Positions 19,445 through 26,472 of a stretch of DNA of 64,000 nucleotides are shown here, in pieces. Source of the DNA: Deltaproteobacteria bacterium HGW-Deltaproteobacteria-6. GTDB lineage: Bacteria; Desulfobacterota; Syntrophia; Syntrophales; Smithellaceae. Where the stretch lies: contig PHAT01000004.1 of the NCBI GenBank assembly GCA_002840435.1, forward strand, positions 1 through 64,000, read 5' to 3'. How positions within the stretch are numbered: position 1 is the first letter of the stretch; each line of letters starts with the position of its first letter. The notes under the pieces were generated by a model. The model had not been told where the DNA came from. It saw only the letters and a list, made by a program, of their open reading frames with translations, and did not search any database. A program made the position numbers and the translations under genes.

Positions 19445-20053
19445 TCAATCAATCTTTTTTTCCAAAAAACCCGGATAATGTTTTTTCGCGCATTCGGGAC
19501 ATATTCCGTGGCTGAATTCCGCTTCCGAATGATCACCGATGTATTTTTCCAGCCGCTCCCAGCTTTTTTGATCATTGCGTATTTTGTGGCAGAATGAGCA
19601 GATGGGGATAATGCCGCGCAAGGTATGGATCTGAGCAATGGCATCCTGGAGTTCTTTAATTCTTTGTGCCAGCGCATTTTGCAGCCGGACATATCTTTCG
19701 CCCACGCGGATTCTCGCATGAAACTCATCTTTATCAAAGGGCTTGGTGACGTAGTCATCAGCCCCCGCGTCCAGGCCTTCGATGATCGCGCCCTTCTCAT
19801 CACGGACGGTGAAAAGGATAATATAAGGGGGACTGGAAGATTTCATCTGCCGTACATTTCTGATGACTTCGATGCCGTCCATACCGGGCATCAACCAGTC
19901 CAGAATTATGATTTCAGGCGAGTTTTCACCCTTGATGATTTCGAGGGCCTCCAGACCGTTGCCGGCGGTAACGACATCGTAGTTCCATTGCGTCAGGTAT
20001 TTGCGCAAAAGATTGATGGTATTCGCATCGTCATCCGCTATTAACAGCCGCAT
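19445..20053 (-). CDS. Response regulator with receiver and C-terminal Cys-rich module
   Basis: 202 residues. Receiver at 1-120: RLLIADDDA, phospho-acceptor Asp in IIILDWLMPGMDG, Thr in ILFTVRD, Lys in YVTKPFD. A helical linker (RLQNALAQRIKELQDAI) follows, then a short module with ICSFCHKIRND and FSHGICPECAKKHYP. This CxxC...CxxC module is common behind PAS or receiver domains in Proteobacteria and may bind metal; its function is unknown. I start it at the ATG at 20053, which has GGAGG 8 bases upstream; the longer frame to 20116 lacks a ribosome binding site. It precedes the giant kinase by 58 bases, same strand, so it is the first gene of the cassette. Confidence 0.87.
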   Translation of the reverse strand: MRLLIADDDANTINLLRKYLTQWNYDVVTAGNGLEALEIIKGENSPEIIILDWLMPGMDGIEVIRNVRQMKSSSPPYIILFTVRDEKGAIIEGLDAGADDYVTKPFDKDEFHARIRVGERYVRLQNALAQRIKELQDAIAQIHTLRGIIPICSFCHKIRNDQKSWERLEKYIGDHSEAEFSHGICPECAKKHYPGFLEKKID

Positions 20054-20150
20054 TCTCTGCCTCCGTCTGTTTAAGCAACCGTGGCAAAGTATATACTGGT
20101 TCAGTGCTGAATTCAATCAGGAAGAACAAGCGGCAAAGTCACCCTGTTTT

Positions 20151-20624
20151 TCAAAGCAGGATGCCGGCGTAAATTTTCATAACGGCTTTTTTGACTGTTT
20201 GAGGTTGGGCTGCCTCGTGCAAACGGGGCATGTGTGCATCCTCCGGACCGAACATGGCAAACAGTCCCGGCGTCATCAGGAGGCTGGCGGAAGCCGATGG
20301 CGGTTTTACATAGCCTGTTTCATCCGCCACGGCATCATAAGGTTTGTCCACGGTCAATGACGAAGCCGGGTACCAGTCAATCCGCTCCGAGTTGACGATG
20401 GACGTATGAATGTCGAAATAAAGCCGGTGCGATTCCGGATAAACCTGTTTATCGCGGGGATCAAGCGTCTGATAACTGAAGACCTTCAGAATAATATCAT
20501 CCCCGCAAATCTTTTTCTCCGTCTCCGGTGTGCTTTCATTCAGGGCTTTCAATTCGGCAAAGATGGTTTCCCAAACCGGATTTGCCAGATATTTCTTCCA
20601 ATGAATCAGTTGATCAACAATCAT
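20151..20624 (-). CDS. YhcH/YjgK/YiaL family protein (DUF386)
   Basis: 157 residues. WKKYLANPVWETIFAELKAL, YPESHRLYFDIHTSIVNSERIDWYP and MTPGLFAMFGPEDAHMPRLH follow the family pattern: a cupin-like fold with metal-binding His and Glu. Characterised relatives are linked to sialic acid or beta-galactoside metabolism (EbgC, NanQ), acting on sugar anomers. Here it lies 18 bases after cydB on the same strand, an unusual partner, so its role in this operon is unclear. Confidence 0.82.
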   Translation of the reverse strand: MIVDQLIHWKKYLANPVWETIFAELKALNESTPETEKKICGDDIILKVFSYQTLDPRDKQVYPESHRLYFDIHTSIVNSERIDWYPASSLTVDKPYDAVADETGYVKPPSASASLLMTPGLFAMFGPEDAHMPRLHEAAQPQTVKKAVMKIYAGILL

Positions 20625-20642
20625 GAAACTTCTCCGGATATT

Positions 20643-21653
20643 TTAATAATGGTCGTCCGTCCTGGCCTTCCCCTTAAATAGACGGTGAACAAAGATGGTA
20701 TAGCCTGCGACTATCGGCATGCCGATAAGCGCAATGACGGCCATCACCTGCAATGTGTAGAGTCCGGTCGAACTGTTATAGATCGTCAGGCTGAAATTCG
20801 GGTTATTGGACGCGGTAATCAGACGGGGAAACTGAAGAGCGCCCGCGGCCAGAAACAGGCCGGTAAAGGATAAGGACGATTCCCAAAACGGGGCTGCTTC
20901 ATGTTTTCTGCCGAGTGAATAATACAATCCGATAAGCCCGGCAAATGTGAACTCTACCGCCACATAAAATAAAATATTCGCCCACAGGCGATGAAATGCC
21001 GCCGCCAGCACAACAAAATAAATCACCGCTGCGACGGCATTGATCCACAGCAAAATCTTCACGGCTTTAAAGGAGCGCTCCTGCAACTCCCCTTCTGTTT
21101 TCATCACGGCCCAGGAGGCTCCCTGCAGCAATACCGCGGCCAGACCGGTCAGGCCGAACAAGAGCGGCACAGGCCTGAGCAGCGTAAAAAAGCTTCCGGC
21201 ATATTCCATTTTCCCGGTCAGGGGCACGCCGTAAATCACATTGCCCAGAGCCACGCCAAACAACAAAGCGGCCAGAGCGCTTCCGCCAACGAAAGCCTTT
21301 TCCCACAGCCCCGCGCGCTCCGGATCATTGGCGCGAAATTCCATCGAGACCGCCCGGAAGATCAGCGCGAGCAATACCAGCATCATCGCCAGATAAAAAC
21401 CGGAAAACGCGGTGGCATACGCATGGGGAAAGGCCGCAAACAGCGCGCCCCCTCCCGTAATCAGCCACACTTCGTTGCCGTCCCAGAAGGGGCCGATGGA
21501 TGCGATCAACGTGTCTTTCTCTTCTTTTGTTTTTCCCAGAAACGGCAGCAGGACCGCCACGCCAAGATCAAATCCATCCAAAAGCGCGTACCCGAGCAGC
21601 AGCATGAAAATCAGCACAAACCACAGGATTTGAAAATTCTGGATATTTTCCAT
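20643..21653 (-). CDS. cydB: Cytochrome bd quinol oxidase subunit II
   Basis: 336 residues with about eight TM helices. The N-terminal FVLIFMLLLGYALLDGFDLG and the GPFWDGNEVWLITGGGALFAAFP region are CydB hallmarks, including the Trp/Asp/Gly cluster found in all members. With CydA it reduces oxygen to water using quinol, without proton pumping. In strict anaerobes such oxidases scavenge trace oxygen. SD GGAGAGAGG precedes the ATG. It is co-transcribed with cydA, 83 bases upstream. Confidence 0.96.
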   Translation of the reverse strand: MENIQNFQILWFVLIFMLLLGYALLDGFDLGVAVLLPFLGKTKEEKDTLIASIGPFWDGNEVWLITGGGALFAAFPHAYATAFSGFYLAMMLVLLALIFRAVSMEFRANDPERAGLWEKAFVGGSALAALLFGVALGNVIYGVPLTGKMEYAGSFFTLLRPVPLLFGLTGLAAVLLQGASWAVMKTEGELQERSFKAVKILLWINAVAAVIYFVVLAAAFHRLWANILFYVAVEFTFAGLIGLYYSLGRKHEAAPFWESSLSFTGLFLAAGALQFPRLITASNNPNFSLTIYNSSTGLYTLQVMAVIALIGMPIVAGYTIFVHRLFKGKARTDDHY

Positions 21654-21736
21654 CTCGCCTCTCTCCTATTTTTCATAACCATAATTTTTTTGAATTCGTG
21701 CCGACAGGCATAAGTCCCCGTTACCGCAAGCAGGCA

Positions 21737-23044
21737 CTAGATTGCCGGCCCCTGCCTGACAATTTTCACAAACAGCATGATAAACATCACAAACAAAAGC
21801 AGGTATACGGCGGAAAACATCAGCAGACTGAAGATCAATTCACCCGCGGACACTACAACCGACGCGCCGGCGGCGGTTTTCATCAAGCCCTGAATAACCC
21901 AGGGCTGGCGGCCAACCTCCGCGGTAATCCAGCCTGTTTCGTGGGCCAGATGCGGCAGCGGAATCAGGAAGGGAAGCCCCGCCAGATACCACGTCGCGGT
22001 ATAAAGCTTTCCCGTCCACAAAAGCCACGCGCCCAGAAGCCCCAGGATGATGAAAATCATGCCCAGTGTAACCATGATATGATAGGACTGAAATACCAGA
22101 TTCACCGGCGGCCAGTTTTCCGCAGGTGTTTCCTTCAGGCCCTTTATTTCCGAGTTTAAATCGAAGTTATACAAAAAGCTCAGCCCCCTGGGAATATAAA
22201 TACCGTAGGTTTTTTCATTCTCCTCGTCAACAAATCCCATGACGTAGATATTCGCGCCGCGGGTCGTATGAAAGTGGCCTTCCATCGCCGCCGCCTTTAC
22301 CGGCTGCGTATTGATGACCTGAATCGCATGGCCGTGCGCAGCGCCCAGCTGCAAAAGCGGCGTAATTGCAAAAAGAATAATGCCGAGTTTCAACATGGTC
22401 CGGGCGGTCTCGCCGTGCAGGCCTTTGTGAACATAGTAGCCGGCAATGCCGCAAACCATGACGGCGCTTACAACCCAGGTGGCAAGGACGGTGTGAAGAA
22501 AACGGGCAACAGTGGACGGGTTAAAAACGGCGGCGGAAAAACTGGTCAGGACAATCTTCCCGGCGGGGCTGATCTCGTATCCGGCAGGGGTCTGCATCCA
22601 GGAATTGGCCACCACAATCCAGAACGCGGAAAGATGCCCGCCGATAAAGACCAGAAGCGCCGCCACCCAATAGACCCCGGGCGACACTCTGTTCCTGCCG
22701 AAAATCAGCACCCCGATAAAAACGGATTCCAGAAAAAAAGCAATGACGCCTTCAGCGGCCAGAATCGGTCCGAAAATATCCCCCACCGCGCGGGAATACT
22801 GCGACCAGTTGGTGCCGAAAGAAAATTCCATGACAATGCCGGTGGCCGCGCCGACCACAAAGATCAGGCCCAGTAATCTCGCCAGAAAATCCGTGATCCG
22901 GCGATAGGTGTCGTCTTTTTTGACCAGATAAAGCGTCTCGGAGATCAGAATAACCAGGGCGGTGCCCAGAGTCATGGCCGGAAAGAGAAAATGGAATCCG
23001 ATGGTAAAGGCAAATTGCATGCGGGCGAGAAGTAACGCGTCCAT
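21737..23044 (-). CDS. cydA: Cytochrome bd quinol oxidase subunit I
   Basis: Haem-bearing subunit of the inner-membrane quinol oxidase. His ligands are visible in FAFTIGFHFLFPAMTLG (about residue 19) and RFLHTVLATWVV (about residue 180). The quinol-site strand appears as QPVKAAAMEGHF, and GRNRVSPGVYW and EFSFGTNWSQYSR are family segments. It has the short Q-loop form (435 aa). I start it at the ATG at 23044: the in-frame ATG 12 bases earlier is part of the GGAGG ribosome binding site. Its promoter (23072-23100) faces away from that of the divergent rubredoxin-membrane gene, suggesting a joint oxygen response. Confidence 0.96.
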   Translation of the reverse strand: MDALLLARMQFAFTIGFHFLFPAMTLGTALVILISETLYLVKKDDTYRRITDFLARLLGLIFVVGAATGIVMEFSFGTNWSQYSRAVGDIFGPILAAEGVIAFFLESVFIGVLIFGRNRVSPGVYWVAALLVFIGGHLSAFWIVVANSWMQTPAGYEISPAGKIVLTSFSAAVFNPSTVARFLHTVLATWVVSAVMVCGIAGYYVHKGLHGETARTMLKLGIILFAITPLLQLGAAHGHAIQVINTQPVKAAAMEGHFHTTRGANIYVMGFVDEENEKTYGIYIPRGLSFLYNFDLNSEIKGLKETPAENWPPVNLVFQSYHIMVTLGMIFIILGLLGAWLLWTGKLYTATWYLAGLPFLIPLPHLAHETGWITAEVGRQPWVIQGLMKTAAGASVVVSAGELIFSLLMFSAVYLLLFVMFIMLFVKIVRQGPAI

Positions 23045-23071
23045 AGCGACCTCCATGATGTAAGTGACGGC

Positions 23072-23100
23072 AGAATATAGAATAACATTGCTTTTTTCAA
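23072..23100 (-). promoter_or_regulatory. Candidate promoter of cydAB
   Basis: Minus strand: TTGAAA (23095-23100), 17-base spacer, TATTCT (23072-23077), about 28 bases before the cydA start codon. It is back to back with the rightward promoter at 23120-23148, leaving only 19 bases between the two -35 boxes. A shared regulator bound there could control both. Confidence 0.6.
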
Positions 23101-23119
23101 CCTTATTTTACTTTTCTTA

Positions 23120-23148
23120 TTGTCATTTGTCGCGTGAATGTATATTCT
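23120..23148 (+). promoter_or_regulatory. Candidate promoter of the rubredoxin-membrane gene
   Basis: TTGTCA (23120-23125), 17-base spacer, TATTCT (23143-23148), 32 bases before the ATG at 23181. The -10 is identical to that of the divergent cydA promoter. Confidence 0.55.
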
Positions 23149-23180
23149 ATGACCTTATTAAGCAAATAAGGAGAAATGTC

Positions 23181-23741
23181 ATGGAGAATCTGGTCAGATG
23201 CAAAGCTTGCGGTTATGTCACCGATCAATCCAATGTCCGGGATGTCTGCCCCGCCTGTGGCGTTCCGGCCAAGATGTTGGAGCCTTACACGCATCCCGTG
23301 TCCCTCAAGAGGAGAAGGATTCTGGATCTGCACACCCACCCGGTGATGGTTCATTTTCCGCAGGCTTTCTCTTTAACGCTGTGCATGCTCTCCTTCTTCG
23401 CTTTTTTTGTTCCACAGGCCCTCATGGAAACTCTGTCCTCCACGATAAAAGTCTTGTCGGTCATGCTGCCGTTCTTTTTGATCCTGGCGATAGCCACCGG
23501 TCTGACGGACGGTAAGTTAAGATTTCGGAAAATCACGACGCCCCTGCTAAAAAAGAAAATCATCCTGAGTCTGGTTTTTTTCATCACATCCATCGCTCTG
23601 GCCGCCATTGCCTTATCCGGACAGCTTTTAACATCTCCGGCACATATCATCTTTTTCCTGTTGACCATCTTCGTTTCACTGTGCGGCGCCCTGCTGGGTC
23701 TCATTGGCGGCGGGCTTTTAGATGCAAAATTCCCCGGTTGA
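23181..23741 (+). CDS. Rubredoxin-like zinc ribbon fused to a 4-TM membrane domain
   Basis: 186 residues. The N-terminus has two knuckles, CKACGYV and CPACGVP, 19 residues apart, as in the short rubredoxin-like domain of rubrerythrins, which binds one Fe or Zn. The remainder (about 50-186) starts with HPVMVHFPQAF, seen in DUF2231-type membrane proteins, and has four hydrophobic TM segments. I start at the ATG at 23181, with AAGGAG about 8 bases upstream. Reading further upstream would run through the promoter. It is transcribed divergently from cydAB and may be a membrane electron-transfer or redox-sensing protein; this is inference from fold and neighbours. Confidence 0.75.
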   Translation: MENLVRCKACGYVTDQSNVRDVCPACGVPAKMLEPYTHPVSLKRRRILDLHTHPVMVHFPQAFSLTLCMLSFFAFFVPQALMETLSSTIKVLSVMLPFFLILAIATGLTDGKLRFRKITTPLLKKKIILSLVFFITSIALAAIALSGQLLTSPAHIIFFLLTIFVSLCGALLGLIGGGLLDAKFPG

Positions 23742-23810
23742 TTCTACCGGCCGGTCAATAACTGAAAAATGGCAAGGCAACGCCATCAAATTTCATCAGG
23801 AGAATGAATC

Positions 23811-24185
23811 ATGAAAAAGTATTTCTCAAGTCTCATGCTTGTTTACGCAGGGCTCTTGTTAACCTGCCTGTCAGTGCCTCACTATGCCTGTGCCGACGCA
23901 CCGCGGGATATGGCATTGAATTATGATATGCTGACACAAACGCTGACGGTGACCATCACGCATAAATCATTTTTCACCGGCACGCATTACGTCAAACAGG
24001 TTGACATCAGGAAAAACAACGAGCCTGCCGGCAAGAACGATTATACATCGCAACCCGGCAAAACAAGCTTTGTTTACACCTACAGGATTCCGACTGCGGC
24101 AAATGATGTTCTGGAGGTCACCGCATTTTGCAATATCCAGGGCAAAAAAACGGCAACGCTGAAGGTTGGCGAACAGAAGAATTAA
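23811..24185 (+). CDS. Small exported beta-sandwich protein
   Basis: 124 residues with a clear signal peptide (about 1-28, ending HYACADA). The mature part of about 95 residues is rich in beta strands (ALNYDMLTQTLTVTITHKS, HYVKQVDIRKNNEPA, TYRIPTAANDVLEVTAFCN). The pattern ITH...HYV..V.I...N and the single Cys near the end recall desulfoferrodoxin or SoxZ-like immunoglobulin folds, but the full set of iron ligands is not visible, so I do not assign enzyme activity. SD AGGAG lies 9 bases upstream. It follows the rubredoxin-membrane gene by 69 bases, and both could be part of an oxygen or redox stress group. Confidence 0.6.
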   Translation: MKKYFSSLMLVYAGLLLTCLSVPHYACADAPRDMALNYDMLTQTLTVTITHKSFFTGTHYVKQVDIRKNNEPAGKNDYTSQPGKTSFVYTYRIPTAANDVLEVTAFCNIQGKKTATLKVGEQKN

Positions 24186-24555
24186 GAGGCGCCCTTTTTT
24201 TTCAAGAGCGTGCATCATCCCAGCTGCATTTCCGGTTCCAAATACCCTGATGGCCTGACCACCTGATAACCTGAAGGTCGCATGGGGGTATCTGGAAATG
24301 GAACAACATCTTCTTGCATTACCCCGTAACATACCTTAAACTTCGGGAAACCCGGTGCCGGACGCTTACGGCGGGAAACAAGGTCAATGGCAAATGAATA
24401 AATTAAGCAGGCCTGCCAGGCATATCAGCAGATGGATGCAAAGGCCGTTTTTTCATCCCGCTTATGCGGAACGAGCGTTGATTCGCCGCGGCTTGCTGCG
24501 ACATAAACGCGTTTATTGCATACTACGGCTGGTTGCTTCGCGGTGGTTGATTAAA
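24186..24555. other. Intergenic region with a large imperfect hairpin and a dispersed 22-mer
   Basis: 370 bases before the chosen tamA start. The arms CATTTCC (24227-24233) and GGAAATG (24295-24301), plus ATACCC/GGGTAT further in, can fold into a long imperfect hairpin with the 22-base repeat 24259-24280 in its loop. The tamA frame stays open leftwards to 24355, so a longer N-terminus cannot be excluded, though the encoded residues look non-protein-like. Confidence 0.45.
24259..24280 (+). repeat. Dispersed 22-bp repeat, copy 1
   Basis: These 22 bases are identical to 53279-53300, 29 kb away, in the same orientation. Both copies lie in intergenic DNA; the flanks differ. Such a match is very unlikely by chance in 64 kb, so it is probably a fragment of a genome-wide repeat family. 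Confidence 0.7.
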
Positions 24556-26472
24556 ATGATCTCCGTAAAAAGGATGGACGGCAGGCCGGCCGCTTCCAAC
24601 CCCTTGCGGAAGCGGCTGTTGAATTGCGTCATTCTCATAACCTGCCTGCTTTGGGGACCGGCGCTTGCCGCCGCCGCTGACAGCGTCGAAGCCGTCAAAA
24701 GTACTGCGCAGGGCGTTGAGGCAAGTGTGCGAAAAAATGTTCTGAAAGCAATTGAACTGCCCTCCGCGCTGGTCAAAGACGCAGCCCGGCCGGTTGAAAT
24801 TGTCGTGGAAGGCGTAACCGGAGACGCGCGTAAAAATGTTCTGACGGCGCTTGAACTTCCCTACGGTCTGGTAAAAGATGGAAAAGCGGACAGAATCTGG
24901 GTGGAACGTTTTGCCGATCAAGCCCGCCAGAAAGTGCCCGCGGCTCTTGAACCGTTCGGTTACTATTCCGCCCAGGTTAATATCAATATTGAAACACCCG
25001 AAGCAGACACCTATCGGATACAGGTAAAAGTCGCAACCGGACCGCCCGCGATCGTGACGGACGTCCATGTTGCCATCACCGGCTCCGGCGCGTCCGAATC
25101 GTCGCTCCTGGCGCTTGCTTCCGCCTTTCCGCTGCAAAAGGGCGCCGTGCTTCTGCATCAACCCTACGAGCAGGGCAGGCAGACGATTCAGGCCAGAGCG
25201 CAGGAGCTGGGATATCTGGACGCCGAATATACCGTCCACGAAATCCGCATTGATGAAACCGGCCGGCAAGCCCGCATTACGCTCATTCTGCAAACCGGTG
25301 AGCGGTATTATTTTTCCGATATTACCCTGAAAGGCGCCCCCAATTATCCCGACGCCTTCTTGCGGCGCTATCTGACCTTCACGCCGGGCAACGTGTTTTC
25401 TTATACCAAACTGGCCGAATCTCAACTCCAGTTGAACAATTCGGAACGGTTCCGCGAAGTGACGGTTCTGGCGGAAAAAGAACAGGCCAAAGATTACAGA
25501 ATACCGGTAAGTGTTCTGCTGAAACCCGCGCCGCCGAAAAGCCTGAGACCCGGCGTCGGATACGGAACGGACACGGGCGCGAGATTTGCCCTGCGTTACC
25601 GCGATCTCAACATGCTGCATAAAGGCCATGAGCTGAATTCCCAGCTATACATTTCAGAGCGGCTGCAGGGGATTACGACCAACTACATCATTCCGAGCGA
25701 CAAAGACATCCGGTCCTATACGTCGGCTCAGGTCAATCTGCAAAAAGAAGATATTACAACCTACAGGAGTCAACTCATTTCTCTGGAACTGGCCAGGACG
25801 ACCAGCTTCGGCAATCAGAAACAGGGCACGGCTTATGTCAGGTTTCAACAGGAGGAATTCACCATCGGCATTCAGGATTCATGGTCGCGGTATGTGCTGC
25901 CGGGCGTCCGGTTTTCCGACAATCATTATGACAGTCTGATCAGGCCTCGCCGCGGTTTCCGCTATGCCTTTGATCTGCGCGGTACAGACGAAGTGATGGG
26001 CTCGACTACGCAATTGCTGCAGCTGCTCGCCGAAGCCAGTCATGTCCTGCCGCTGCCCTGGCGTCTGGCTCTTGCCACCAGCGCCAAAACGGCGGTTACT
26101 TTTTTTTCGGACCCGATCAGCGATCTCCCGCCGTCTCTGCGCTTCTTTGCGGGCGGTGATCAAAGCGTCCGCGGTTACGCCTATCAGTCGCTCGGTCCCC
26201 GTGATGCTTCAGGAAATGTGGTGGGCGGCAAGCACCTTTTAACCGGATGCGTTGAACTGCAGCGCGCCCTGTTGGAGGACTGGGCTGTTTCGGCATTTTA
26301 TAACGCCGGCAACGCCTTTGATAATTTCGACAAGCTGACGCTGTATCAGGCCGCGGGTGTGGGCATCCATTACTTCACGCCGGTCGGCGCCCTGAATTTG
26401 TCCGTCGCGCGGCAGATCCGTGTGGATGATCCGGGGATTCGCGTCCATTTTACGGTGGGGTTTGAATTTTGA
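24556..26472 (+). CDS. tamA: TamA-like outer-membrane protein (BamA/Omp85 superfamily)
   Basis: Omp85-type protein that with TamB forms a transenvelope module for outer-membrane biogenesis. N-terminal basic/hydrophobic signal sequence (RKRLLNCVILITCLLWG, cleavage after ALAAAA). POTRA domains follow at about residues 75-340, including WVERFADQARQKVPAALEPF, typical of TamA POTRA1. A 16-strand beta-barrel follows with GVGYGTDTGARF and ends GALNLSVARQIR...HFTVGFEF with terminal Phe. The barrel motif FFAGGDQSVRGYAYQSLGP contains the Omp85 RGY (VRGF/Y) signature. A segment ahead of POTRA1 repeats the motif RKNVLxAxELPxxLVKD twice. The start is uncertain: I choose the ATG at 24556, while the frame is open from 24355. 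Overlaps tamB by 4 bases. Confidence 0.9.
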   Translation: MISVKRMDGRPAASNPLRKRLLNCVILITCLLWGPALAAAADSVEAVKSTAQGVEASVRKNVLKAIELPSALVKDAARPVEIVVEGVTGDARKNVLTALELPYGLVKDGKADRIWVERFADQARQKVPAALEPFGYYSAQVNINIETPEADTYRIQVKVATGPPAIVTDVHVAITGSGASESSLLALASAFPLQKGAVLLHQPYEQGRQTIQARAQELGYLDAEYTVHEIRIDETGRQARITLILQTGERYYFSDITLKGAPNYPDAFLRRYLTFTPGNVFSYTKLAESQLQLNNSERFREVTVLAEKEQAKDYRIPVSVLLKPAPPKSLRPGVGYGTDTGARFALRYRDLNMLHKGHELNSQLYISERLQGITTNYIIPSDKDIRSYTSAQVNLQKEDITTYRSQLISLELARTTSFGNQKQGTAYVRFQQEEFTIGIQDSWSRYVLPGVRFSDNHYDSLIRPRRGFRYAFDLRGTDEVMGSTTQLLQLLAEASHVLPLPWRLALATSAKTAVTFFSDPISDLPPSLRFFAGGDQSVRGYAYQSLGPRDASGNVVGGKHLLTGCVELQRALLEDWAVSAFYNAGNAFDNFDKLTLYQAAGVGIHYFTPVGALNLSVARQIRVDDPGIRVHFTVGFEF

